Shown: positions 47,401 through 58,739 of the stretch, in pieces | Layout of the letters: each line of letters starts with the position of its first letter | Numbering within the stretch: position 1 is the first letter of the stretch | Source of the DNA: Macrobrachium rosenbergii | Lineage: Eukaryota > Arthropoda > Malacostraca > Decapoda > Palaemonidae | Assembly: GCF_040412425.1 (NCBI RefSeq) | Contig: NC_089767.1 | Span: 40,664,009 to 40,728,008 of the forward strand | Length of the DNA stretch: 64,000 bases | Direction: 5' to 3' | Translations under genes and position numbers: made by a program | Notes under the pieces: model-generated | The model's database searches: none | What the model was told of the DNA's origin: nothing | What the model saw: only the letters and a program-made list of their open reading frames with translations

Positions 47401-50400
47401 TAATTTCCTCTTCAGGAAGGGTACTGAGGAGAGAATCAAAGAAGGAATCATCTTCCTCAAACTCACGTGATCCCTCGGTGTCTTCGGATTTGCTTGGACG
47501 GGATATTCCACATTTTGCGTCCGGCCCTTGTGAATTACCGGTGGACTGGGAGCGAGGAAAAGAGCTTTTGGATAACTCTGTTTTCCCAGAGCTTTTCTCT
47601 ATACTTCGGTAACTATTATCACCTGCAAATAAGGGCTTTGGAGTCTGCACTTTGGGCATGTTAGGCTCAAGGTTTCTGTACCTTAGTAAAGGCATACTTG
47701 ACCCTAGCCCTGCTTCAGTCATAACAGATGTAACATCACTACTAGAGCTCTTTTGTGTGTTGTTAACCAATGAATTCTTTTGCCCAAGTTTTGTATCTTT
47801 GGAGGGACTGGGATGAATGTGTTTACTTTTCTGATACAAAAGACCAGTTTGTGGATTGTCACTTAACCTAAACGAGGACCTGATTCTTCTTTGTGGGGCT
47901 TTTTCTGCCATGGAATGTGATCTCCGAGGATTGTCTTCCACAACATTACTCTTGAGGCTTTCTTCTGACGTGTTTTTGCTGACATTACCGACAGATTTTG
48001 TACGAAATGGCAAAAGTACACTTTTGCCAAGCCTACTTGTACCACCATTAGTACAGTTATTTTCATCCACTCTATCTCTGACATTTGTGAAAGCACTAGA
48101 TCTGTCACAAACATTCCTCTCATTATAATCATCTTCTGACGCCTTAGTTTTACTAGTTGCTATGTGCAAAGTGGCATTTTCAATGCCTTTTTCTAAAATT
48201 TCCTTTTCCCACATCTGAGTTGATTCTATCAATGTGTCATTAAAATAATCATCATCAAACACATCTAAAGATTCATTGTTCTTGACTTTACTAACATCTT
48301 TGGAAATGTTACAGGACTGGGATTTACTTTTGGCAGATTTACTTGGAGAGTCACCCATAATGTCTCTACCACTTATATCACACACTGCCATATTGAGATC
48401 ATCATCCCAGGTCGTTTCTTCTAGGATTTCAACATCTGCTTGATCATCAATTGCAGAAACTTCTACATGGCCACCTACCGCCACTTGACTTTCATCCCAC
48501 ACCTCGAAAGGTTCGGATGATGCTTCTGTGATCAGGTTGAAAGGGACAGGCGGAGTGGCTGGTTGAGAGTCCTTAACTGCTGGAGGAGTGTGAGAAATCA
48601 ACTCATTTTCTGTAGAGGATGTACTCTCAAGATCGCCTTCTGGCCTCGAACTGGATGCAACAGACTGACTGTCTTTGGACAAACTACCTGTCAAAGAATT
48701 TCCAGCATGAACTTCATGCCAATAGAACACTTCTAACAAAACTCTATAAATAAAATCAATTCAAAGTCATTTTCATATTGAAATATTAACTGCATCTGAA
48801 ACTGCACTGCCTTGATTTACCCAATATGTGGGAAGATTACCAAAATATTAATGCCTTCCAATACATACAGATGTAAAAGTATACATGGAAACTATAGTAG
48901 TTATAATTTAAAAATAATTCTTACCTTTGGCAGACAGCTGATTTAAAAGTTCATCTAACTGGGCAGTTGTGTCAACTGCCGAAATGTTACTGCAGTGACG
49001 TGATCTATTTCTCGTAAATAATGCTCGAGTTGGCATGGGAGCAACAAAGACTGGCACTGCAGGTGATGTACTTTCATCACTGCCAGTGTCTCCACACACT
49101 GCAAAAGAAAGATTATATCGCTATGTAGTAATTTGAAACAGTACAGTAGTGTTGCTAATCAAACATTTCAAATTAAGAAAGCTTTATTACATGGGAAACT
49201 GACCACATTGTTTACTACATTAAAGCAACCAGCATGTATTCTATTAAAAAACCAAATTTTAATAACCTCAGCCTGGTCTTTGATTTGGGTTGATTTTATT
49301 GGACTCAGAATCTCGCCATGGGCTCAGAATTAGGATTTCATTGCCTCCTCAGATAAAGATATGTTGCTTACTGCTTTTGAACACACTTCAAGCTCATTAA
49401 TCGTCCACACAGGAATGCCTGAACATTGTATTTTCATGACCTACTCTCTTAAAGAGACAATCTACCAATGATATATATTGAGGAGCGTTCACTTGGGTTG
49501 GAGGATGTTAAATTTTCCCGAGTTACACTCCATAAATACATATCAAGTTGGTTTAGATCAAGCTTTTTAAAACAGTTAAGCAGCACAGCCCCAGTTCTTT
49601 TCTTGGAAGAATCTGATCAGTAACCACATAAATGCTTTCCACAAGAGATGTTCTGAAAGCCCCAGAGCACTTATGTAAACCAGTGTTACAGATGACATCT
49701 AGTTTTGTGCATTCAGTTATACAAGCACTAGACTAAATTCATTAAATAAAAATAAGAACTTGCTTACAAGCTGGGTGGGAATGGGAAGAGACCAATGGGA
49801 ACAGATGAAAAGTAAAAGACATTACGCACTGCAGCTCAAGCCCAAGGAAAGCTGAAAATAAACCTTATGTAGAATTGAATGTGTCACCCAAGGAATAGTG
49901 CAAAGATATGGGAAACTTCAGGAAAATATAATCGACACTCACCTGGTAAAAATTTTGCCACAATTCGTGTTTATCCAGGACATTTCTGTCCTTTCATGAA
50001 AGCTTCAAGAACTTCAGTCTCCCATATTTTCTATCTGAACTTTCATCTCAAATTTTACTGAACTTATAATCAAGCTTATGATTAACCAGTACTTTTATAA
50101 CCAGTTGCAGTTTGCAGGATTACCTGTATAAAACACAGCCGCCACTGATACTCGGTAATGATGTGACTTGCCACATGATACTTACTTCGTTTTAAATCAT
50201 CTTTGGAAAATCCTGGAGAATTGCAGTCCCAGACAACCTCACATTCCTGAGTACCACATAACTGGCTACTCATGAACGGTGTGTCTGGGGAATGCTGATG
50301 CAAACGCTGTTCTTCCAGTTCCTTTGTTCGACTGTCTTCATCGCTTCTTTTCTCGCTGCTGCCTGTTCTACGTTTACTCCTTCGATTCTGGAGGAAAAGA

Positions 50401-50778
50401 TTGTTACAAGGGCACAAGAAATTTTCAGTAATTAAGTGCTATATATACTTGATAAGTGGAATCAAAATTACTCAACCCATAAGTCATACCAGGCTCAAAA
50501 ATTTTACAGGCTAAACTATTATGTTTGATGATAGTGACAAAATAATGATACCATGGACAATACAAATTATAATTACTGAAACCATCAATGAAGATATATA
50601 GGGTGAAATACAATATAAACATTAGAAGTACGGAATTCAAGACTATGAATTCCTTTAAACATTTCATTTCTCTAGATACTCCATGTATATAGTAGCTGTC
50701 TTAATAAATATTTACTTTGACATTTTTAATATATATACTTAAATAGGACCAAAATGTAACTCCAGTAATGATATTGCC

Positions 50779-50810
<32 letters not shown>

Positions 50811-52014
50811 TAGATGCACCAAAGCAATTGTTAAGCCAAACAAATTTTTACCTATACCTACCGAGGTTAATTAATATATAAGACAAAGGCTTGTATTCTT
50901 GTAGAAACGAAGATAGTAAGACTTACTGGAAATGCTTTCCTCTATGAAATAAGTGCAGAGCTGTTAACAATAATGCATAAACACAAAGTGGGTTGTAGTA
51001 ATTCATACCTAATGTAACTGTCAACACATCTGTAATACAAAAATGGGCAAACATGATTTATGGGACTGTGATAAAATGAAGTACACTATTCTTTACACAA
51101 ACCTTTGGAGTTGTGAAACCAGCTACGGAGGTTGTGGCCAGAAGGTTAAATGTTCGTCGTGTATGATAAACTTGGGACAAGTCAGTATCACCGGATGCGT
51201 CTCCATCTGCGCTATTACTCTTGTTATTTGAAAAGTCACTCTCCGCAGCATTCTTTGCTGTTTCCACACTTAAGAATCCCCTCTTCGAAACATCTGATGC
51301 TGGGTTATTGTCTGCAAATTTAGTCTTCAAAGCACTTCTTGCTGATACAGGTGATGTTTTCTTATGCGCTGGAGATCCTGTAATTATGAAATTGTTAGTT
51401 AATATAAAATTGAGACAAACTACAAGAATATTTTAGGGGGGTGTGCTGTAAAACAAGAAATTTCTGCATAGCAACTCCACAATTAATATATAATTTGGTT
51501 TGAATAAAACATTATGAATAACTATTTTTGGATTTGTATACAATATGCAATACATCATATGGTGCAGCCACATACCCAGGATCCTGCCAAAGCAGCAAAC
51601 CACATATTTCAGCAACGAGTGCGTAGATAAGCTGCTTCTTTGTATCATTCCTTGTTCTGAGGTATATCTCACCCATAATTATACAAGAAGTGCTTCCAGT
51701 AAGAAAATGAATATAAAATGTATTGATGGTGTACAAAATTGATGGTTTGTTTGTGTCACTACTACGGGCGGTAATGCATGGGTGGGTGTCTGGCAGGACA
51801 AAGGGTAAGGCACAAGTACTAGCCTTGCCTGATGCTTGATTTTACTGTGATTTTGCTTGTTGGTTGACTGTTTTTTCTTGTTCAAACAAAGTTTAGAAGT
51901 CGTTTTTAGGAAACGGTAAGACTTACCCCCAGCTCCTTCTGTTTTGATGGACCTCTTGCGACGCAAGGACATCTTCCTTGAAGGAGTATGGTTAGAGCCA
52001 CTGGCAATTTCCAT
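44421..52014 (-). CDS. ETAA1: ETAA1-like protein, RPA-binding activator of ATR kinase, seven coding exons
   Basis: Coding exons: 52014-51927, 51377-51103, 50387-50186, 49098-48925, 48687-47026, 45894-45751 and 44944-44421. All borders are GT-AG and phases match, giving 1022 aa, close to vertebrate ETAA1 (about 926 aa). ETAA1 binds RPA-coated single-stranded DNA at stalled forks and activates ATR-ATRIP. Supporting features in order: a basic N terminus (MSLRRKRSIKTEG); the hallmark EVVWDCNSPGF (Trp174), matching the F-W-D-x-N-S-P motif of the ATR-activating domain; a short helix AQLDELLNQLSAK (234-246); and a long, Ser-rich disordered exon with acidic blocks WDDDLN, FDDDYFNDTL (390-399) and EEDDSFFDSLL (about 657-667). 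These are followed by an acidic helix DDDLFEDDVLSLIDEVE (832-848), as expected for an RPA70N-binding motif, and basic helices of the RPA32C-binding type at 879-897, 971-988 and 991-1008. The start is taken at the ATG two bases into the first exon found; an upstream exon could add residues. Remaining uncertainty is mainly the N terminus. Confidence 0.85.
45044..45110. repeat. Short tandem duplication, about 30 bp
   Basis: Two copies of ataagtttcaaggtgaatga with flanks lie in an intron of the ETAA1-like gene. Confidence 0.85.
50776..50811. repeat. Short (TA)n microsatellite
   Basis: An interrupted TA array of about 35 bp lies in an intron of the ETAA1-like gene. Confidence 0.9.
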
Positions 52015-52016
52015 AT

Positions 52017-53275
52017 CTGAAAAAAATGTGAAATGCATTAACCACAAATCAACCTCTACCATAATTCACAATTATGCATGCCCTGCCATAGAAATAATTG
52101 CAGTAATGTTCAAATTGCTGTGGTAGTAAGCCTTTGGCATTCAGACAGGCTGAATTTTAACCTATAATTTCTGGATGGCAAAGACACTATGCCACTTCTA
52201 GTCCTATTACTAGCAACTATGACTCTTTTAATAGTAACACTAATTATTTATTGCTTGCTTAACAGACCTCTGTGGTACATTTAGTAAAACTGAAAACGTG
52301 CTGCAGAAACCCCTCCCCTCAAAGATATGGGCAAATTTTGGAGGAGTTTTTTCTCTGGATCTTTGAAGTTTCATAATAGGCTAGCTAGCCTACTGTATAA
52401 TCATATAAAAACATTTTTTCATTTATTATTAATAATGATGTTTTAATTTAATTGTCTAGCTCACTTTTCCTTCTAAACCAGGGAAAACGTGCAGCTGGTT
52501 TGAGGGATTATAGTGAAACTCTGTATCAAGGAAAGATCCAAATGACAGGTATGCCTCAAACTTCACAATAGTTACAGAAACCTCTCTAGTTCATAATTCA
52601 GCCAGATTAGTACAGTAGTCTGCATAACGTTGTACGTTAAATGCAGACAAAGGCTTCAAGTGCGACAAGCTTTAATGCACAGCACCACTGGTTACTGTGA
52701 CAACCCACATGGGTGCGATTGAGCGAATCCTTATGATACTCCAGGCTGGCTGTCCAGGACCACCATTGTACGTGTGCATAATGCTGCTGCACATTTACTG
52801 TAGTAGCTTCTATTAGTTCAGCTTTGGTTAATTCAGAGGATGGAAGGTCTGTAGAGAGTTGACCACAGCCCACATATTGGAACATGCTTCTTGCTTATTT
52901 CGTTAATGAGTTAGCCACAGCTAATGGCTCGGTGGCCAATACCTCCAGAGCCATTCACTTATGTTCATGCCGGTTCCAAGAAAGTTCACCAGGGCAAGCC
53001 GACGTCTCTTGCTCTCTTTCAGGAGAGGGGAAAAACTTGTCCATCTTGCTCGGTACACTTGCAGTTACAGTTAGACATTTTCAATAGTTCATCTGGTTGG
53101 TATTTTAATGTAATGATCGAGGCCATGGGAGGTGACCAAGGCAACACGGTCTAACCTGATCTTGTCTATGGAACTAAGAAAAACGTGTGGTTCATGGCAG
53201 ATGAGCAAGTGTGGTTCAACCTCCATTTCCAGCTTGTGCTGAAGAATCCTACTCCTAATGATACACAGCCAGAAC

Positions 53276-53276
<1 letters not shown>
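52017..53276. other. 5' flank of the ETAA1-like gene, no gene recognised
   Basis: This would hold the promoter and any non-coding first exon of the ETAA1-like gene. The stretch 52640-53260 is less AT-rich and has several partly overlapping open frames on both strands, but none has a start, splice sites and frame together. It may be a decayed coding repeat. Confidence 0.35.
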
Positions 53277-53319
<43 letters not shown>

Positions 53320-54100
53320 TGTAGATGGCTAAGAGTTCAAATATGGTTTAGAATAACATCACCTAACCCAGGAAACTTTTGGACAGTTAGACTGTCAATA
53401 TCTGATGCCAAGTTTAGGCCTACAATATGCAACCAAGTAGCCTAGGGAAGTGGTTCTCAACCAAGGGGGAATTTTCCTCTTGGGGGGAATTTGGTATTTC
53501 TGAGCAAGAGCTCTGCACGGACTATCACCTCAGAAATTGATTTTTCATATACTTTCTGTGTTGCTAATAAAGGAGGTGTACGTTCTGTGTTGCTGATAAC
53601 AGGGGTGGTGTTGTTTATTGTCGGTCAATTATTATTAACCTCACATCTACCGAACATGGTTGGGGACCCTTTGGGAATGCAGGGTTTTGGGTGGGGGATA
53701 ACAGGAGGAAGACCGGACCGCCCTGTTGTTACGGAACGGTTCCGCACATTCGCAAGTCATTAGGGGCCCATATGTTCAAGAAAGGATTGGCTAAGGAAAC
53801 CTATTATATAAGGAACTATACTAACCTAACCTAACCTAGCAGGCTGTGTTGCTTAGTCGGGGGGATCCGCCCCCCCAACCCCAAGTGTAGTAAACTCCAC
53901 ATTTTACCAAAAGCTCCCCTATAACACCGCATGTGCGATAGCGTCCCAGGATGGAAAACATACAACTTCTGAGGTTAATTACAGTCAACCAACAAAACAT
54001 AACGGTAAATTGTTAATAGACAACCAAAATACTAAAGGAAAAATCAATTTCCAAAGTAATACCCAATGCAGAGCTCTTGCTTAGTTCTACCTTCTTCTTC

Positions 54101-54137
<37 letters not shown>

Positions 54138-54801
54138 CATTATTATTATTATTATTATTACTCATGTAGTTGGCTAGGAATTCAAATATGGTTTAGAGTA
54201 ACATTACCTGATCCAGAAAACTTTTGGACAGCCAAGTTAAGGCCTACATTACCCAAATAAGTAGTAGCCTAAGGCAGTGATTCTCAATGGGGGTGGGGGA
54301 GGTAAACATAAGTAGTAGCTCCGCGGCAGCGATTTCCTTCCAACTTTACTTTTACTACAGTTTTTTGGTTGCTAATTATGGATTTACCTTCAGTTTTTGT
54401 CGCACGAATGTAATTAACCTGTAATAACCCCTGAAGTCCATCCAACATGGTGTTTCCATACGCGATCTTCACGAGACAGAGCACGGGTATACACGTCTGT
54501 TTAGAACGGTTCATACCCCGTCTGGCAAGTGCAATAACTTGTTAACGTATGGGTACCGCCCCCGGGCCAGTACTAAACACGGCGAAGTATCAGAAGTCCT
54601 AAAAGTGTAGACAAAACCAGTTTCGAAGGTAAAAACAGGCGTGGAGCTAATACTTAGAATTACCGGGGGGGAATTTTGGAATTTCCCTCCAGGGGAGTAA
54701 TTTCCCCCTAGGGGGAATGTCAGAGTTTCGGGGGGGGCGGGGGAACTGTGACCACAGATGACTAGTTTTAGGACCACACAAAATAATCGAGAACCACCGA
54801 C
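53277..54801. mobile_element. Composite of hAT-like elements in a tandem arrangement with (ATT)n
   Basis: Two related segments begin with (ATT)n (53277-53318 and about 54099-54162). Each continues with a shared block of about 130 bp (catgtagntggctangannt...) and ends in an hAT-type terminus, agtggttctcaacc at 53449 and cagtgattctcaat at 54275. The first is followed by an element whose inner inverted repeats match at 53497-53545 and 54037-54083. The second ends at about 54801, where the reverse complement reads tcggtggttctcga. No transposase frame is present, so these are non-autonomous copies. The layout suggests duplication of a unit made of (ATT)n, flank and element. Confidence 0.65.
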
Positions 54802-56732
54802 TTCAGGCTACGCCACTAACCGTTTTATAGACTGAGACATATACCAAAAGTATTTTGATTACTTTTAATGAGTTACTACACACTCGCGAAAGTCTAAACC
54901 TTCCATTAGCGTAAAACCACGACGGGGAAAACTCGGCCATAACCACAATGCATTTTTAGGTCGCCCGGGCGAGGCGAATCATGACACTCGTTCGGCGCCA
55001 TATTTAGCGAGTTTGTCTCATTATACAGACCTGGTTTTTATCCATTCGTGTTTCCTTGCAATTAGCGGCCGCACTGACACATGACAGTCTCTCTTTAAGA
55101 TGCTGTTAGAGGGGGGAATGTTTTTGGAGGCCCGAGAGTCGTTTCATTTCTCTCCGCCACAGATGATCATCACAGTCAAAACAACGTTCCAGTAATGTTT
55201 TGAACTTCTTATAAAATGGAATATTAAATAGGTAATGGTTACTGAGTAAATGATACTGTTTATTGGATAAATATTTGTTTAATTTTATTCTTGTCTTATA
55301 TCTAAATGAAAGTAAGCGTTGGTAATGTTCTTTCGGAGATTTTAATTGTTTTCTGAAGTCTACGCTGTTCTTCACTTGTTTCCAAACAAAAGCACAGATT
55401 AAAAAATACGATGTTTTGCAAATGTTACGAAAAATTAGTAGCACATATGATAAGGGTAATGGATAAAACAATAATACTAATAATAACCTCTACAAACTTC
55501 ATTGTATAACTAATAGAGATGAAGTATAACAGATTCAAGAAACTGGTTTCTAAATCACTCTCTCCGTAAGATTGTGATATAAAGCAGTTTTTTGGACCTA
55601 ATATATCTAATATGGAAGTAAAACTTGCATACGAAATTGCAGAAGGGAGTAGAACGACTTTGCATGCAAAGCTTGATCTTGATGAATTGTGTATTATGTT
55701 TCCATGAAGTTCTGATGCTATATGCATTAATACTATATATGAATAAGCCAGAGATAAAATAATCAGATGCAGATGGTAGTTTGTACATTAAAGAGGAGGA
55801 GGTTGGAAGGGCTGCTTATGTCAAAGGATAATAATGATAGTGAAGAAGAAAAGTTGTAGAGACTAGCGAAAGTTTATAAGTTTGCAAGAAGGTATTTTAA
55901 ATAGTAAACATTATCAGCGTTAAGTTTTTTGGTGGAAGTGGGACAGTGGAAGATCGAGCGATGAGTTGAGTTTAATGGCAAGGTGAGAGTGGAAGGTTTT
56001 ATAAGTACTCGAGAGTAAATAGTATAGGGATTTCCTAAGCTTTGTCAACACCTCATTCCATACTTTCTAATCTCCAGAAATCATACTTCTTAATATCCCA
56101 GTGTCTGGTCCATCGAGAGCAATAACCTGAATGAAAGTTTTTGGATATTTAAGCCTCCTCCGCTTGAAATCTGACTTTATAATTCCCTTCATTGCATCAC
56201 CATATTCATAACCTGAAAGGCTTTTCAGTGCATCTTTGTTACATACTGTATATAAAATGGAAAAACTATCCAGATTTGTTTGCCAAGTAGTCCTTGTGTG
56301 GTGTCCTAACAGCTATAACAACTGGAGTTCCAGCCAGATTTCATTATAGCCAGCTTCAGGAACTCAATACAAAGGTCAGCGAGATGAAACTACATGTGAC
56401 AACAGATCAGTGCACAATTAGGTACCTGTAGGAAAACTTTAGAAAATTTAAAATATCTTTATTACAAAAAATTAGGATGGGAAACATCTAAAGAGGATGA
56501 ATACAAAATAACTGATAATATTCTGGGCATATAGGAAGACAAACAAAATCAAACTTATTTTCATGTGGTCACGGATGTTATGTGAGTCCACGTAAATTAC
56601 AGTACTGTATAAATAAGATTATCAGTACAGACGGTACATATCAAAGAGTTTAAATATTTACGCAAGTTACATTATGTATTGGAGTACAGCAATCGCACAC
56701 TGACATCCTAAGGTACCGATTAAGCAGTCTCT
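54802..56732. other. AT-rich intergenic DNA
   Basis: No gene could be supported. The part next to 56733 probably includes the 3' UTR of the minus-strand gene that ends there. Medium-length minus-strand open frames at 55106-55788 lack start, splice and domain evidence. Confidence 0.45.
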
Positions 56733-57446
56733 TCAGTCGTAAACTGGTTTCTTTTTCCTATGCCATGTGTAATCTGGTTTTGGGATAAATGGTTTCTTCG
56801 GGTTATCTGTGGCACTTCTGCTGCTACAACTGACTTCCTTTCGATGCCCGTGACCGTAGTACAAGCCTTGGCTTGTCCTCCTGCTTTCATGGCTAGTTCT
56901 GTGTTGAGGATCCATGGAATTGCTCCTCTTGCATTTTTGACCAGTTCTGTGCTCAGGATTCACAGAACGAGATCGACTTCCATAATCGGGTTGAGGGATT
57001 GCGGGCTTCCTGTCACCTCTATAATTTAAAGGCCCCTGATGGGACGCACTGTAGAAAGTAGTTGAACGCTGTACTTGATTCTGTTTAGTCAACTGGTTCT
57101 CTCTCCTACGAAACGCCACCTCAGCACTCTGTCGCCTTCTCACATCGTTAACCTGGACCTCTGGATAGTAATAATCATTTGGAGATAAGTGATTACTCAT
57201 CCTTTTATGATAAGCCATGTCAGGGTGCTGCATTTTTCTAGAGCCACCCGGATGACTCTGCTCGTGATACTTCTCATAATTGGGTGTGGCATGTCTTGCA
57301 TAATTTGTTTCTAAATGTCTTGAACTATGGTACTGTGGTATACGTCTTTCAGACTCTGCTTGATAGTGATTGTATAGCGAAACATTCTCCTTTGACGGAA
57401 AGAGGGGACCCATTCTGACTTTAACATAACCAAAGTCTTGATCCAT
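56733..57446 (-). CDS. Basic His/Tyr/Arg-rich protein of unknown function (237 aa, or last exon of a longer protein)
   Basis: A 237-codon frame with coding-like codon use starts at an ATG 16 bases after an acceptor (tattgcag, exon from 57462) and ends at a TAA at 56733. The frame is also open from the acceptor to the ATG, so this may be the terminal exon of a longer protein, joined in phase 2. The sequence is low in hydrophobic residues, has no signal peptide or membrane segment, and is predicted disordered. It contains two copies of K-P-x-I-P-x-P-D-Y (147-155 and 218-226) and two copies of a unit around PxHRT (164-168 and 180-184). The C terminus is WHRKKKPVYD. The family was not recognised. 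A cytoskeletal, junctional or signalling tail would fit the composition but is speculation. Confidence 0.6.
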   Translation of the reverse strand: MDQDFGYVKVRMGPLFPSKENVSLYNHYQAESERRIPQYHSSRHLETNYARHATPNYEKYHEQSHPGGSRKMQHPDMAYHKRMSNHLSPNDYYYPEVQVNDVRRRQSAEVAFRRRENQLTKQNQVQRSTTFYSASHQGPLNYRGDRKPAIPQPDYGSRSRSVNPEHRTGQKCKRSNSMDPQHRTSHESRRTSQGLYYGHGHRKEVSCSSRSATDNPKKPFIPKPDYTWHRKKKPVYD

Positions 57447-58394
57447 TTCAGTATCACGAAATCTGCAATAAAAAAATAAAACTGTCAGTTTCCCTTCTTT
57501 GTAAACATGCTAAATCATACAGTAAACAAGAGTAGACCTATTGACACCTAAAATGAAGTCTTGATACGTATATGTTTAGTTTCTATGGCTTATATACAGT
57601 ATGCCTTTTGAGGGCTGGAACCAGTTTTGACCTTTCCTCTCCTTTCCAGGCCTACCAAAAGATCAAAATCTGCCTTGGAAACTTTTCTTTCAGAAGATAA
57701 TTATGAACTTCTTGGCAATAATTGCCATGCAGTACTTGAATATGTCTGATGTTGAGTAACTATACTTACTAAAATGTGCTTATATAATTTTGGTTATATA
57801 TGCAGTAATGTTATTTTACTTCTGACAACTGGCTATTAGCACTGTATCATTTTTAGGTCATTTCATCTGACTACCGAGTCAAAATTCCAAACTTGTGAAG
57901 GGCTAGCCCAAATTTAAAATGATAAAAATTGTTTTATATGCAATATATTACAGTTTGGTAAAAACTTAACTCAGTAATCCTTTGATCATCCACACTATCC
58001 CCTAAAGTCAAATGGTTGACTAGCGGATAAAAACCTGAGGAATGTCTCCCAGTGTTCTGAACAGAAACCATTTTAACCCAGTCTTAATTATTGTGCCGTA
58101 ATCAGACGAGGCTGAAAGTCACTTAGCCAAAACTAATCACTAGTCCAACCTTCTTTAGCAGTGTCAAATAAGCTTACTTTATTCCAAAACAGAAAAACCA
58201 CTTATATAAAAATATACATCACCGTAAAAATGAATGCAAAAAATCTATTTCACATATATTTACATACTCTTAGGACTCTGCTCACACGACTATCCAAATG
58301 TCAAGATGAATTAAGACTTACAACAGTGCCGACAAAACTGGCATCACGAATCTATCTAGAGTCCATCCTCCCTCCCTTTGGATATGAAATCAGA

Positions 58395-58681
58395 TCACAG
58401 TAGCTATTGTTGTGGTTCCCTTATCTTCAGCCAGTACTGTTTGCTCTTCGTAATCAAAATATTGTTTGTAATCATATTCTAAATAATAAAAAAAAGTTTA
58501 ATTCAATCCAAATACAAATTAATCATGCTCATCACCAATTAAAAGTGTTACTGTATAGTATACCTTTTCAAAGCTGAATGATATACTGTGCTAAAAAAAT
58601 TATCAGTAGCTAAACATGTAAAAAATATATTAGACTCACAAACTTCATTGAAGGTGTAATCAAATGAAACTTTCTCTACTC
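58395..58681 (-). other. Two small candidate exons, minus strand
   Basis: Exon candidate 58681-58640 (42 nt) has a weak acceptor (ttcaaag) and a good gtgagt donor and reads VEKVSFDYTFNEV in phase 1. Exon candidate 58478-58395 follows attatttag and reads YDYKQYFDYEEQTVLAEDKG and a few more residues to a TGA. The two cannot be joined to each other in these frames, because the junction would give TAA. They may be alternative exons or chance frames of the gene that includes 57462-56733 or of a gene further right. Confidence 0.2.
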
Positions 58682-58739
58682 CTTTGAAAAATATAAGGAG
58701 AATTAATATTTTAAACAGAAAAATGTTTTGCAATTAATA

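Noticed and set aside
52637..53260. Coding-like frames on both strands upstream of the ETAA1-like gene
   Set aside because: No frame could be joined through splice sites and stops interrupt the best plus-strand reading. Treated as a decayed sequence.
53819..53841. Three TAACC-type units resembling arthropod telomere repeat
   Set aside because: Only about three units inside a transposable-element region, with similar short runs near 9140; not evidence for a telomere.
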